Positions 35,901 through 47,112 are shown, counted from the first letter of the stretch. The stretch: 64,000 nt of DNA from Liolophura sinensis (GCF_032854445.1 NC_088298.1:2974160-3038159); one strand, 5' to 3'. Notes: generated from the sequence alone by a model not told the origin. A program made the numbers and translations.

Positions 35901-37942
35901 TGAGAATAGGTGATGAATTCGTGTTACGAGAAAGGCTGGAACTAAGAGCAACGTGTGAATATAATTCAAAGAAAAGAAAATTAAGATTGGTTTTCTTCAA
36001 ATGTACATGTGGCATTCAAATGAACTTCTGATAAACGCTGTTTTCTGTATAATCACATTTGTTACATTTATTTATAATTGTAAACTAAATGATTTGGTGT
36101 ACCCCTCCTTCAAGTCGGTATACATCTAAAAACGACGCACACAAAATGGTTCGAGCTTCTCTACCCCACGAATCCAATACAGTGTATCGGTACAACGGAG
36201 AAAGCAGAACTGAGGGAAATCTCCATGCAAATGCTCAGGAGTACACATTCGCACTTGTTGGTGCATGGGAAGGAATAAGTTTTGCCAGTTTTATTTTGTA
36301 CAGTCTAGACAAGCAATCGGAATCCTAGCTTCTGATGTATAGAGTAGTTTCTGGAATTAGCGTACTGATTATTTTGATATGTCAAACCCACTATCAAGGT
36401 TTTGTTTCACCATCTGATTAACAATGGTCTTATAATCAAGAAAACGATTAAACAAAGAGACGCTGGTCCTAGAGTTGACGACATACACCGGACAGACAGA
36501 GGCAAGTTTACTACATGCTCAGGTTGTGTGTGTGTGTGTGTGTTTTTTTTTTTTAGTCAGAGACGTTTTCAAGATGATTGACAACTGGCTACATATCTCC
36601 CCCGAGGCCTGGCAATTTTTATCAAGGTAAAATCTCGTCTGTAATTGATTTCGCTGATTTATAAACATATGTCCGCTAAGGTATTGTCGCCGTATAACAT
36701 CGGTTTTACTTGTCATTTGGGACACAATTCGGGCCCAGTCCAGACGTACGTATTCTTTATTAGAGACCCCCCATGTACACTTAATATAGGGAGCCCTACA
36801 GATGGTCAATCGGGAACGAGAGTATACGAACAGTAGCTGAATTCAACACGACCATATCTGCATTTAAAGAAAGTGATACATGTTGAAACAAAAATATCTA
36901 GAAAACTCTCAGATTACGCCATGTTTCAGAAAAGAGGTGTTTTTAAATCATCGTTTTTATAGCAAAATTATCTTTCAAAAAAAATAATACTTTAAATGCT
37001 AGCTAATACATTTCATACCTGTATTCGCGACAGACGTTGTACTTAATGTGGAACGTTTGTTGGTAAGTGATACATTTCCGGGGGGGGGGGAGATTTATTT
37101 TCAATTATAAATCTGCATTCTTTGTATCAAATTCCTTGATAATTCTTGTTAGTATATTACTTCACCTTAGTTAGCAAGGTCCAGCTTATTTATCTCATTC
37201 ACCGGCCCTATGGGCGCGGTCCTGGCGGACTCATAACCACATGGTAGATAAAGTACATGTGCAACGAAAATGAGTTCAGTTTTAATCTATGATACACCTC
37301 GTGAGTAAATTCCTAGCTTCAAATATGTATACTATCATAAACATTTTGTTAAAATTGGTTTACACGCAAAATCTGACTATTCGGTAAGAAGTGAGGTGGA
37401 TTTACTTTGCAGATAGACCATCAACAGAAATTTGATCCGCCGAGTTAGATATTACAACACGGTCCAGTACACGACAAGGGGTTGTTTTGTAGCCAGCAGT
37501 TTAATCCGCCTGGCAGGTTAAAAATCTGAAGCGGACGTGTGAAATCACGATCTCCCTACTTTCTCTACCGAAGAAGAATACATAATAAACGACTGTTAAC
37601 CCTTTTTAACTGTGCCATATAACAAAACTGAACATAACTAAAACTTTTCTATGATTTTTTTTTTCAAATAAAAGAAACTAATATTGATATGTATATAATT
37701 TAGGAGTGGGAAAAGAAACGAATTTCGCTAAAAACTTTACGCTTCTATACATATTCATATTAGTATTGAGAAATTGTAATAATTTTGATTTGTATGTATT
37801 TCACATAAAAATTTAAAAAAGACATTGACAACAGAAAATTAATGCAAAAGCTAGGCTTACCTGCAGCAAGGCCCTGTGTGGAAGCTGACCGGGGATGACA
37901 AATCAGGGTAAGGGTACAGAGTAGGGCAATCCATTGCTCCAT
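24290..37942 (-). CDS. BMPER: BMPER / crossveinless-2 orthologue, 14 coding exons (spliced; span shown)
   Basis: A secreted BMP-binding modulator. The family binds BMP ligands through its VWC domains, in particular the first, and can enhance or inhibit signalling outside the cell. I joined 14 coding exons with GT-AG ends and compatible phases: 37861-37942, 35764-35846, 30214-30316, 29927-30009, 28501-28591, 27898-27980, 27648-27747, 27367-27473, 26856-26999, 26448-26552, 26061-26112, 25151-25817, 24789-24922 and 24290-24468. They total 2013 nt, or 670 residues plus stop, close to the roughly 685 of vertebrate BMPER. Approximate domain order: signal peptide 1-24, VWC1 33-89, VWC2 91-147, VWC3 149-208, VWC4 219-276, VWC5 283-342, VWD 349-500, C8 510-610, TIL 615-670. 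Chordin has CHRD domains and kielin has many more VWC repeats, so BMPER fits best. The start ATG has A at -3 and G at +4. Exon edges are inferred without transcripts. Confidence 0.93.
24789..24922 (-). CDS. BMPER: BMPER exon 13, C8 domain
   Basis: 134 nt, phase 2 in and phase 1 out. It encodes [10 protein letters not shown] and [11 protein letters not shown], typical of C8. The acceptor is TTTGCAG and the donor GTAAGT. Confidence 0.95.
25151..25817 (-). CDS. BMPER: BMPER exon 12, VWD domain and start of C8
   Basis: 667 nt, phase 1 in and phase 2 out, the largest exon. It contains CSVFGDPHY (the GDPH site that is auto-cleaved in BMPER/CV-2 and mucin VWD domains), [16 protein letters not shown] and the CGLCGNYNG motif, then the start of C8. 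The acceptor is TTTCCAG and the donor GTTAGT. Having the entire VWD in one exon is notable beside the finely split VWC part. Confidence 0.95.
26061..26112 (-). CDS. BMPER: BMPER exon 11, end of VWC5
   Basis: 52 nt, the shortest coding exon, phase 0 in and phase 1 out. It encodes a short stretch ending GVCCPQC, which closes VWC5. The acceptor is TATCAG and the donor GTAAGA. Confidence 0.9.
26448..26552 (-). CDS. BMPER: BMPER exon 10, middle of VWC5
   Basis: 105 nt, phase 0 at both ends. It encodes [15 protein letters not shown] and then [15 protein letters not shown]. The acceptor is TTTCAG and the donor GTACAT. Confidence 0.93.
26856..26999 (-). CDS. BMPER: BMPER exon 9, end of VWC4 and start of VWC5
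   Basis: 144 nt, phase 0 at both ends. It encodes [17 protein letters not shown], then [10 protein letters not shown] closing VWC4, then the first Cys of VWC5. The acceptor is TTCCAG and the donor GTAAGC. Unlike VWC1-3, no intron separates VWC4 from VWC5. Confidence 0.93.
27062..27125 (+). repeat. short dispersed repeat inside a BMPER intron
   Basis: The motif attatggcttaacgccacat, followed by a cggcaatattcc-type stretch, recurs in shortened form at 50445-50480 and near 40545. It looks like the end of a mobile element, orientation uncertain. Confidence 0.45.
27367..27473 (-). CDS. BMPER: BMPER exon 8, linker and first half of VWC4
   Basis: 107 nt, phase 1 in and phase 0 out. It encodes a linker ending [12 protein letters not shown] and then the VWC4 start with TKCIC. 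The linker resembles the BMPER segment before VWC4, which fixes the acceptor at the AAG of 27474-27476. A nearer CCCAG would break the frame. Confidence 0.85.
27648..27747 (-). CDS. BMPER: BMPER exon 7, second half of VWC3
   Basis: 100 nt, phase 0 in and phase 1 out. It encodes [17 protein letters not shown] and ends in ECCPKC. The acceptor is GAACAG and the donor GTAATC, the weakest donor in the gene. Confidence 0.92.
27898..27980 (-). CDS. BMPER: BMPER exon 6, first half of VWC3
   Basis: 83 nt, phase 1 in and phase 0 out. It encodes [14 protein letters not shown] and the C..C.C group (CANCEC) of a VWC start. The acceptor is TTTACAG and the donor GTACGA. Its length matches exons 2 and 4 exactly. 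Confidence 0.92.
28451..28472 (+). other. G-tract run able to form a G-quadruplex (intron after BMPER exon 5)
   Basis: Four or more G-tracts separated by single T (ggggtggggtggggtgggtg). In the transcript it is the C-rich complement, 28-50 nt past the exon 5 donor. Confidence 0.6.
28501..28591 (-). CDS. BMPER: BMPER exon 5, second half of VWC2
   Basis: 91 nt, phase 0 in and phase 1 out. It reads [10 protein letters not shown] and ends in KCCPIC. Two AGs compete at the acceptor, six bases apart. The upstream one keeps phase with exon 4 and adds two residues. The donor is GTAAGA, followed 28-50 nt downstream by a C-rich run in the transcript. Confidence 0.88.
29927..30009 (-). CDS. BMPER: BMPER exon 4, first half of VWC2
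   Basis: 83 nt, phase 1 in and phase 0 out. It was found by phase and spacing, since exon 5 alone gives half a VWC. It encodes a CRFNNR start, then [11 protein letters not shown] and a C-x-x-L-T-C pair. The acceptor is TTTTCACAG and the donor GTAAGC. It lies in a short open frame that does not start with ATG and is easily overlooked. The intron back to exon 3 is 204 bp. Confidence 0.85.
30214..30316 (-). CDS. BMPER: BMPER exon 3, second half of VWC1
   Basis: 103 nt, phase 0 in and phase 1 out. It opens with [12 protein letters not shown] and ends with the CC..C pattern (NCCEVC) that closes a VWC domain. The acceptor is TTTCCAG and the donor GTAAGT. Confidence 0.93.
31339..31428 (+). repeat. 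30-bp unit, three identical copies
   Basis: Three perfect copies of a unit starting ggtataccagagccagccgg, followed by a five-base start of a fourth. Identity suggests recent expansion. Confidence 0.98.
32877..32936. repeat. (TA)n microsatellite in BMPER intron 2
   Basis: An uninterrupted AT dinucleotide run of about 58 bases. Confidence 0.98.
35764..35846 (-). CDS. BMPER: BMPER exon 2, first half of VWC1
   Basis: 83 nt, phase 1 in and phase 0 out. It encodes the start of VWC1 with a single Cys, an ITDGCIRC stretch and the C-x-C pair at the 3' end. The donor is GTAAGT and the acceptor TTGTAG. The large intron that follows (30317-35763) holds a (TA)n run and a 30-bp triplicate. Confidence 0.9.
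36527..36556 (+). repeat. (GT)n plus T-run in BMPER intron 1
   Basis: Alternating GT followed by a T-run. Confidence 0.9.
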
Positions 37943-37970
37943 CTTGTCCTGCACGATCTTCAATTTGCTT
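37861..37970 (-). CDS. BMPER: BMPER exon with start codon and signal peptide
   Basis: The coding part is 37861-37942 (82 nt, ends in phase 1). The ATG at 37942 starts MEQWIALLC and is followed by a hydrophobic run and then small residues (SAS), a typical cleavable signal peptide. The donor is a good GTAAGC. The 28 nt upstream of the ATG look like 5'UTR, with a possible acceptor (TTTGTAG) at 37971-37972. That acceptor has a poor pyrimidine tract, so this edge is uncertain. Confidence 0.8.
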
Positions 37971-38279
37971 CTACAAAGTCAAGCGTATCATTGAAAAAAT
38001 ACTCACTCCCACATAAATTCCCATTTAGACATTACAAGCGTAGGTAAATTAACAACCAGGTAGATTTTCTCGTTGAGGTTCACTTTCAGATGTAAGAGTC
38101 TTTTCTCTTCTTCTTCACATGTAAGTGTATTTTGCTTAACACGTTTGTTGACAAGCACTTGTGATCGGCTATATGCGGTGGACGAAATGATCAACTGCAA
38201 TACGTAATTGGTGAGTTCACAATTTGTAGTGCTCCGTGAGTCGTGATCAGCGCCAGTGGTTGTCATCCCTAGAGATCTC

Positions 38280-38470
38280 TTCCCCGTTTCTCAGTTGCCT
38301 GCGGGTCTCACGAACCCCTCACCAGCCCTCATGGACGGGGATTGCACACGGCTGAGGTACACGGAGCACTCTGCGGTCCGCGACGCTCAGCCCGTCTCCC
38401 CGCAGCCACTGGTCCGCCTCCTCGCGCTGCCTGCTACCAGCCACAGCGCTGGTAGCAAAAAATGCCAGTG
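38280..38470 (-). promoter_or_regulatory. CpG-rich block with hairpin upstream of BMPER start; possible promoter or 5'UTR
   Basis: This GC- and CpG-rich island in an AT-rich setting begins about 340 bp upstream of the BMPER ATG. It contains a perfect 10-bp stem (TGCTACCAGC / GCTGGTAGCA, 6-nt loop) at about 38430-38455. A second possible 5'UTR exon end is a GTAAGT donor on the minus strand just below 39023. Which of these is used, if either, cannot be decided from sequence. Confidence 0.3.
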
Positions 38471-39029
38471 AAAATTAAAATGTAGCAAATTTGTGTGGGG
38501 ATGTTTTATGACGGCTAGGAGACGACTGTCTGCTCCGACCCAGACCTGGCCCATCTCAGACTCCCTAACTGGTTAGCTGGCGTCAATATCACGATAAATT
38601 TATAATAACTTAAGCATGGGGAGATCACTCTAGCTACGCGCGTCAAACGAGTTTTTGGTGAGCTACCAGACAACGAGGTAACTGGATTTTAATGCATTTA
38701 CTACTGGTGTTGTTGTCAGTTGAAGAGGCCGTAAAGTGAACGAATCTAACTGTGGACCTGTAGCCTACCCTCGTCATGCCCCCACTCTAAAAGTCCACTT
38801 CATGTCGCTACGCTGAGATTTATCTAACAACACTTGAGTTCTAAATAGCAATTTACCTAAGCGTAAAAACTTGAGTTTACATCAAAGACCGAACTTCTTA
38901 ACCGTTTCAACCTGTCTCCTCTTTTTATGTCATTCATAAAATAATAAAAGAAACCACTGATATACATTATTAATGCTGCAATATCAACGACTGGTTGGTA
39001 CCGTTAAACGAATTTGACTTACCTGATAT

Positions 39030-41010
39030 TTGGTGTAATCCCTTTCGTATGCCTTTTTTATCTTTCACAATGAATGATTTAAGTGATGAAGTAGAATTAT
39101 TCCGTCTGTCTCTTAAACACACAGGTAATATCGATTCACAAGCACATGTTAATTAGGATTATCTGATCTCGCGGATGCCTGCAGACAGTTCAAGTGCAAT
39201 TAGTCCCCAACGATCACAATGGGTTCACGTGAGCAAGTCTCCACAGATGGGGAGATCGACCGTAATGAAAATGTAGGTGTGGAGCGGAGAACTGACAGAG
39301 CATGTTATGGCAGTGGCTGGCAAATGACAGGTATATAAGATGAACTTCACCCAGCGGGTGATGAGCTGAGGAAGTGGATTATCCAGGGTGCCCAGGAGGT
39401 GGCACCCCACCGAGCTCCGGGAGGGGATGGGGCAATACCCTAAGAGTAGGGGGTGGCTAACGCTGCTTAGCTGGCTGGCAGAGACTACTCACGGATTAAG
39501 ACCCTACCACATCGTAAGCTCACTGAACGATTTCATAACAGAATCAATTGAATGAAATCACTTTCGATAATTATAACGCCATAATATTCTCTTTTTGTTC
39601 TACAGGCTGATTTTAGTATAGACAATATGTTTATTAAAACACACGTTGTTTATATTGACGCCTTTTCTAGCATAGTATACACTAATATTGTTTGAACAGA
39701 ACATCAGCTTCAATATTATCAGATATTATACGCTGAACATTCATGATTGAAATAAAGCCGGTGAATAAAAACATCAGACGGGTAGTATTTAAAATAAAAA
39801 GTATTAACATTCTAGTTTGCGTTACTTTCGCTTGTTGCATTTCATTTCACTATTATGTAACATCTAACCATGCCTGTTTGTGACTGTGGAAAATATTATA
39901 ATTAGTCACTTTTCCAAAACGAGGTCCTTTTCTCTGGGAACGACGTATCATAATTCAGAAACTATTTGTCAGATTTGAGAAACATATTTATAAGATTTAA
40001 TTTCAGAAACTGTGTGTAAGATTTGAGTTGCAAAACTATTTGTAAGATTTAAGAGACTATTTGTAAGATTTGATTTCAGAAACTATTTGTAAGACAGAAA
40101 ACAAAACACTACCTATGACAATTCATTAAACTTTCGATGTTATGTACAGAGATTTAACATAAATCAGCATAGAAATGTCCCACTTATTGAACTCTTTTAT
40201 AAAACCATACCAGTGTTGGTGTCGTTGTGTCCTGGGTTGAGACACGATTCATATAAAATCCTATTAGTTTGAAAAGTTATCCGTAACAGAATTAGTGCAT
40301 ATATTGTTGATTTGAATGTAGTCCGACCTCTCCCTTTTACTTTATCAGGATTTCATATATATGCGGAACTCGTCGGTGACTGCATGTGGGAAAATTAAAA
40401 AATATATCCCGACACTTCTACATGTAGGGTAGTGTAGTGGGAAACAGCAGAAAATGTTTTATTCCGTGTGTATATACACTCGGGTAAAAGTTAACGACAC
40501 AAAATCTAAGCGTCAAAGCGTCGTAAAAACGCTTATTGTATCAATGACAATAACGCCACGTCGGTAATATTATAATTACAGGCTTACTGAGTTGTGTTTT
40601 GCGCGATTTACAAGAATGTTTTACTTCTGTGTATGACTATAGTCAATTTAAGTTCTTACTAGGTGGTTAATGAAGCCCACAAATTTGAAATCAGCCCATC
40701 TTTTGGCAGGCTTGTTACAGGTGAATCATAATGTATACACCATATTGTTGTCGATTTGCATGTTGCAAGGAAAAAGGGAATTCCAAGTTTGAAGCTTCGC
40801 CTGTAAACAAAATTTGAATAAGTAACCATTTTCAGTTATATCTTGTAAATAAAGAAATTCCCCGAACTAATTTTGAAGTTACAAGTTATGATAAGACTTA
40901 CACGTATGGTTATTTAAAGCCAGTATATATTTATCGTAATGATGTAGAAAACCCTGACGTAATGATGACGATTCAAGTGAACTAATGTACTAATTTTAAC
41001 ATATATCTTG
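39030..41010. other. spacer upstream of BMPER
   Basis: 39950-40100 holds an imperfect repeat of actatttgtaagattt-like units (about five). A TATATAAG-like string on the + strand at 39331-39340 has no gene behind it. I see nothing else. Confidence 0.4.
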
Positions 41011-41100
41011 TAGATAGACCCGCATTCATCAGGTATTTTGTAGATAGACCCGCATTCGTCAGGTATTTTGTAGATAGACACGCATTCGTCAGGTATTTTC
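41011..41100 (+). repeat. 30-bp unit, three copies
   Basis: Units begin tagatagacccgcattc and continue a/gtcaggtattttg. They differ by one or two bases each. Confidence 0.97.
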
Positions 41101-43320
41101 AATTTACCTTATATACCTGATCTATACGAACTTAGAGGCCTTTATACTATGATATATGCACTTCATAACATAACTACTAAATATAACAGCTTTATATCTC
41201 TCGTTACTGTGCAATTCTTATAAGATCCGTGCATTGGTATATGCACTGGTAACTATCTCTCTATACCAGTCTAATAAAATTGATGTAATATGCTTATATT
41301 AACATATAACACATTAATTCATTCGATCCCAAAACTGTGCTGTACAAGTTCTTTAAAATGTTGACCCTCTCTCTATATTGGATCGTTACAAATAAAAACA
41401 CATATTCACATAACATAACGAGATACAAAGAATCCACAATATGCTTGTTTTCTTTAGATATCAACTTTGGCCTTCTGTAGATTATATTTTTTATGATCAT
41501 AATACATGTACATACATTTTTCAAACCACGATTAGGTTAATATGTTTTTGTTGTGGTTTCCGGTTTGGGTTACCAGTATGACAACCGATTAAATCTCAAG
41601 TGAATCTTGTCAGCTGTGAAGACTCCACACAGTTCACCACCTCACCACCTCACCACCCCCACCTCTCCTTCACCTTTCGGTTAGCCAAACCCCTCCCACC
41701 CCCAAACAAAGAAGACGCCAGCACATAATTACAACGCTGCCTTTGTAACAAAACTGTTACACAATGGCGCCTATAAAAAAAAAACAGGAGTGGAAAAATA
41801 AACGAACACGACAAAGGAAATTAAGCAGATGAAGGGTGTTAGTAGGTTAATTAACATGCATTTGGTTAACCTGAGAGGTTGATAACCGACGAACTTTTGC
41901 CCGACACCGTCAATGTTAAAAGTGCAAAGGCCTACTTTTAAACCAGGTTTAAAAACTGTCATATATTGCTAGGTATGCAACCCTAGTTTTATGCAACGTA
42001 ACTTTCTCCAGCACAAAAAGTTTCAAGTCGATATCATATATTGATATAATTGACAGGGTATATAGTACTGACCCACATCCATAGTGATGAATTTACGATG
42101 TATTGCCAAACAACATACTATTTACTTCACTAATGGTGTGTTTATGTAACGGTCGTTCTACAGCTCATACAGGCCTACCTCTGTTGTTTATAATAGATAG
42201 TTCCGTGGAATATATTTATGGCGTTAGCCGTAGCTTAACAAGTTTTGAAACCCCTTTATTGGTGTCTCCCAGATGCATATTAGCAAAATAATTGTCACTG
42301 GCGTTAATTGTTGATTGTTCAATATAAATAAAGCTCATTGTTTTTCGGAAAACGAGTGGTAATTGCAAGTTAGATTTGACGCCGTATTTTTCACCTTTAT
42401 TATTGTCGTGCTATGTACGATAGAGTCATGATGGCTTATTGATATCAAAGTTTTTAGTATTACTAACAAATATAAGAGCACTTTGATTTTTATTATTATT
42501 GCTTAAATTGACTCGCGCAAATTTATACTTGTTAGTTTTTAGTCATGTTCAATAATATATGTCAATAAAAAGCCTAAAGTATATCACAGTGTGTTTAAAT
42601 TAATATATAACGCTGACGCATTGGTATATAAAAATGTTTGAAACCTAAATTTTGTTTGAATATTGGGAGCTGCTATATAAATATCATTATTTATTGATAT
42701 ACATGGATGTACGCACACGGATCCCTCCTATCGTGACAATGTCTGAGGTCGAGTGTTTGACAATAAAGGTTGTCGAAGCCGACCAATATTTCTGATAATT
42801 AAATTTTCCTGTACCACATGCAGTCGACAAAAGTGAGTTTATTTTTACCTAAAATCTAAGAGATTTTTAGATCTTATCGTGCGTGTAGACGGACGGGGCA
42901 CCTGGCCACAGATGTCGCTTAGGTGGGCACGCCCCCTGGCGGTCACACGCTGTGGTTACCGCGGAATCTTCAAGAGGTGAGCGTTCACTGGTGGAGAAAA
43001 ACCAGTGATTGACAGGTGGACATGTGGTCCATATGATGTCATGCATGTAGTTGCCCTTCGAGCACAATTTAACACATGTCAATTCAAGAGGAAATTCCAT
43101 ACATTACAGTTTATGCTCAGTTTTGTTTGTTTGAAAATTTGCAGAAAAGATTTACGGAAGCGTTTTCAGCAGACTATTGAAGTCGTTTCCATTTTGACCA
43201 CCCACCTTTGAATGATTGATCGATTGGTTGTTTTTTTAACGTCGTATTCAGCATTTTTCATTTATACCACCGCTGTCAGTTTTAAGGGCGGAGGAAATCG
43301 GGCTGTCCAGAAGAAACCAT
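41101..43320. other. AT-rich spacer
   Basis: A pyrimidine-rich patch with CACCACCTCACC repeats is at about 41635-41700, and a slightly GC-richer stretch at 42880-43000. No gene is supported. Confidence 0.3.
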
Positions 43321-43324
43321 CGAT

Positions 43325-43905
43325 CTTTGAAATAAAATTTTACTGCTTTTCTCTATTTTACTGACACAGAAACATCACCTGGTTTTCTCTAATTTATTGA
43401 CGGTGAAATATTACCTGGTTTCCTCCGTTTTATTGAAGTTGAAGCAGTAACTGGTTTCCTCTGTTTTACCTATCGTGAATTATCACCTGGCCTCCTCTGT
43501 TTAACTGAAGTTGAAACATTACCTGGTTTCCTCTATTTTATTGACACTGAAATATCAACTGTGTTTCTCTATTTCAATACTATTGAAATATCAGCTGGGT
43601 TTCTCTATTTTAATAATATTGAAATATCAGCTGGGTTTCTCTATTTTAATAACATTGAAATATCAACTGTGTTTCTCTATTTCAGTACTATTGAAATATC
43701 GGCTGGGTTTCTCTATTTTAATAATATTGAAATATCAGCTGGGTTTCTCTATTTTAATAACATTGAAATATCAACTGTGTTTCTCTATTTCAATACTATT
43801 GAAATATCAGCTGGGTTTCTCTATTTTAATAATATTGAAATATCAGCTAGGTTTCTCTGTTTTAATAACATTGAAATATCAACTGGGTTTCTCACAGTTT
43901 TTCTA
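43325..43905 (+). repeat. 36-bp minisatellite, about 15 copies
   Basis: Late units are very similar (attgaaatatcagctgggtt, tctctattttaataat). Units from 43325 to 43550 are older and diverged (cctggtttcctc). Since 36 is a multiple of three, the array is open in two + frames, giving spurious 131- and 147-codon frames. Confidence 0.95.
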
Positions 43906-46385
43906 ACAGTTTTTTGTCATGCTAAAATATGCAGGCTGGGTTTCATAACTTATGGTGTCGTTTTTATTTGTTGTTCATTGCATAACGAAATTTCTTTTAG
44001 ATAGGCTTTAATTTTCAGAAAACCTGTGGGAATCTTTCATTTCAGATTGTTTTGGAGAAAAAAGGGGGGCTTTTACGTCAAATGTAGCAAGATCCTCAAA
44101 AAAAATTTATGGTATTTTATGAGAGAAAAAAATGGAACTCAAATGACTGATAAATTTAAGAAAATATTTCACGCCGCTTACTTATATAAGGTGTTGGGGT
44201 AACAATTAAGCCTAGTCTCTTTGCAAACAGGTAATATATCCACAACAAAGGTGATGTTTTATTAGGGGTCTGTAAATACTATTTCTAACTAGTTGTTTTT
44301 GTAGTGTATCTTAAGGGAGCCCTTAAACTGGCATAAATATGGCCAGTCAAGAACAATAACAGCATAGAGTTCATGAGTTTCCGGTTAGTATTTTAAAACA
44401 AATCATTCTGAGCGTCCTGTCTTGTCTTAATCCTTGAGTTGAGGTTTTAAGTCGGTAATCCAGCATTGTGTCAGTTAATGCAAGCCTGTTGTTCTTTTTG
44501 CGACAACAGTTATCGCTCACAGCGGGATTGGGGTGTGTCAATCAGGGCGACGTCATGGTGCTGACGTCATCATCGAGTCTGTATGAGTGACGTGTCAGCG
44601 GAGTTCAATGGAAATACAAAGCGGGTGATATGAACTAATTACTAGCCCATCCGTACAATTTCTCTCCAAGAAAGGGAAATTAAATCTTTCACTGAAAGAG
44701 ATGAGATAGATTTATTTTTTAACTTTTCTAAAACTGGCTTTACCTTTTGGTTAAGGCATTAATTGACTGCACTGTTCACACTAAACACCAAGTACACAAG
44801 GGAGGTTCTGCATGTCAATACATGCTTTCATAGCGTTGAAAATTCTCATCAAATAAGGATGAAGACAAGCATATTTTCGCTTGACGTGTTGTTATACGAA
44901 ACTGCGATAGCTAGCCAGTGTTGTATTTGACCTAAAGCATGGCGCTGAATAACAACCAAATAAAAATAAATAAATGTCTCAGACTGACTTAAAACACAAC
45001 GCATTATAACTGTGTTGCACCACGTATCTATTGTGGAGCGGAAATGATCCTTGACAGCTTATGTGGGGGGCATTTAAACTTGGGACGATTGTTTTTCTGG
45101 CTCATGAAATATACATGTTATAGTACTTAGCAGGTAGTTGTAAAGTCGTTAAGATCTGCCGTTGGCAGAGCTGATGTTTGCCGAAAGCAGATCAGCATAG
45201 ACCAGGCTTGTGGGGTTTGAAATACGTTGATTTTAAAGCAGAAATGAAATGTAAATTGCAACCCAGATTTGCCTTAATAATGTAAATGTCAAACGGTAAG
45301 ATAAAAACTTTCCTTAATTTACACAATGAGCTGCAGTCCGACATGGCAGAGTTTAAAATTCCATCCGAAGTTATTTTTCGTGTGCAAAAATTATTTGAAC
45401 AATTCTTCAAACAAAGGTCTCAAATAAACAAATAAACTTCTCTCATTAAAACTCTTGTAAGTATACTGCAGGATTTGGATGTCAGCCACATGTACAGCAA
45501 TACCAACATAGAACCTGTTAGAATCAATATTTTTGGGATAACTCCGTTTGCCCAAAGAAAAACAGCTTGAAACCTGTATCATTAAATATTTTAAACACAA
45601 GTTGAAAACTGCCATGGTTATAACACCCGGCTTCCAGATAAATTGTGAATCTTGCCAATACGACGTTGTTTTCTCCTTTGGCAAGACTATAAATCTGTGA
45701 TAATCCTGTGGATTAAGGCCGATTAAGTCATGCCCCAATGTGATAACATTCGGGAATCAGCTGTTATTTGTCATGCCCACTTGACTTGCTAAGCAACCCC
45801 GTGGGTAGATAAAACATAAAATCACAAAATGTCTCTTATATGAGACTGCTAGTTTTGTTATCTATAACGTTTGCAACTTTTCCACAATGGTTTATCTAAT
45901 ACCTAAACTGTTTACATCCCATTAATTACTCTTTGGGTATTACACTTAACAGAGTTTTAACCCAGGCAGCTTTCATAGGCACAGGCTATTTGCATTTTGC
46001 AAGTAAGTACTTAACAGCCAGGTGTAAATTGGTCGTAAGTTGTCGATAGACAGGCAAGTGTACGGGAACGAGACGAACGATGTACCCGTTGTGTTTAATT
46101 ATAAAACGGCACTTCATGGATTAGGGCGTGTGAATGATGTAAAAGTCGGCACATCAGTAAATAAAAATAAGGGTGGTAGGTATTATTGAGATGTTGTGTT
46201 TCGAGCTTCTTATTTTTGAAACATTCTGCTTATAGAAACCGTCTGAAGAACTTTCAGTTGGACGTTCTCCAGTCTAGCATAAATGACACACCTAGAGCAT
46301 CCACCTTAGGGCCGAATGGTTAACATGGTTATTCTTCGATCGCTAGGGAACACGATGAGCAGGTTCTATCCTGACCATGGACACG
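43906..46385. other. spacer
   Basis: I find no gene, no array and no clear SINE. The 115-codon minus frame at 45391-45738 starts at TTG and lacks exon edges. Confidence 0.3.
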
Positions 46386-46387
46386 GG

Positions 46388-46590
46388 ATTTGTATTTATT
46401 TATTTATTTATTTGACTGGTTTTTTACGTCGTACTCAAGAATATTTCAACGGCGGCCAGCATTATGGTGCGAGAAAACTGGGCAGAGCATTGGGAAACCC
46501 ACGACCATCCGCAGGTTGCAGTCAGACCCTCCCACGTACGGCTAGAGAGGAAGCCAGCATGTGCTGGACTTGAACTCACAGCAAACGTAT
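46388..46590 (-). mobile_element. SINE type 1
   Basis: In reverse: ATTTATTT tail at 46388-46410, then the body (aatatttcaacggcggccag, cgaccatccgcaggttgc) to ggacttgaactcacagc, a B-box-like end. The outer head is lost where a second SINE joins. Confidence 0.7.
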
Positions 46591-46597
46591 CTGTGAG

Positions 46598-46805
46598 AGG
46601 TCGTACTCAAGAATATTTCTACGGCGGCCAGCATTATGGTGGGAGGAAACCAGGCAGAGCATTGGGAAACCCACGACCATCCACAGGTTGCAGTCCGACC
46701 CTCCCACGTACGGCTGGAGAGGAAGCCAGCATGTGCTGGACTCACAGCAACAGCATCGGTGAGAGGCTCCTGGGTATTTTGCGCCGAGCTGGTACGCTAA
46801 CAATC
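46598..46805 (-). mobile_element. second, tandem SINE type 1
   Basis: It starts again at gtactcaagaatatttcta and is nearly identical to the neighbouring copy through the body, ending with gtgagaggctcctggg and a worn head. The shared body suggests a local tandem duplication rather than two insertions, because no tail separates them. Confidence 0.65.
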
Positions 46806-46974
46806 TTGGCCACGAAGTCCTCACCCTAGGGTGTATGCAGATTCGTCCGCTCTCACTGTTTGTGATGAGGGGCCTGGATGCCATGGAGTAACTGGTTGAC
46901 GATGGACCTATGGCTGTTGGCGAAGTTTAATGTTCTTTTCAGACCACTTGTCTTCCACTAAGATGGTGAATGCG

Positions 46975-47112
46975 CAAATGTGTATACCACAAATAAGAAA
47001 GCGAGCCAGTAACTTGCCAAAGGTTTCTGGTTTTCTCCAAACCCAGCTCTGACGCTCATCGTATTTAGTCAATAATACTTCAGTATGACTTTAAATAATA
47101 AATAAACATAAA
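46975..47112 (+). mobile_element. degenerate SINE body
   Basis: Carries aacttgccaaaggttt, ggttttctccaaaccc, acttcagtatgact and an AATAAATAAA tail, like 2505-2665. Confidence 0.45.

Noticed and set aside
43511-44004. Two overlapping + frames of 131 and 147 codons with repeating Tyr-Phe-Asn/Ile motifs
   Set aside because: They arise because the 36-bp minisatellite unit is a multiple of three and lacks stops. There are no splice sites or conserved features.
45391-45738. 115-codon minus frame
   Set aside because: Starts at TTG, with no recognised similarity or exon edges.
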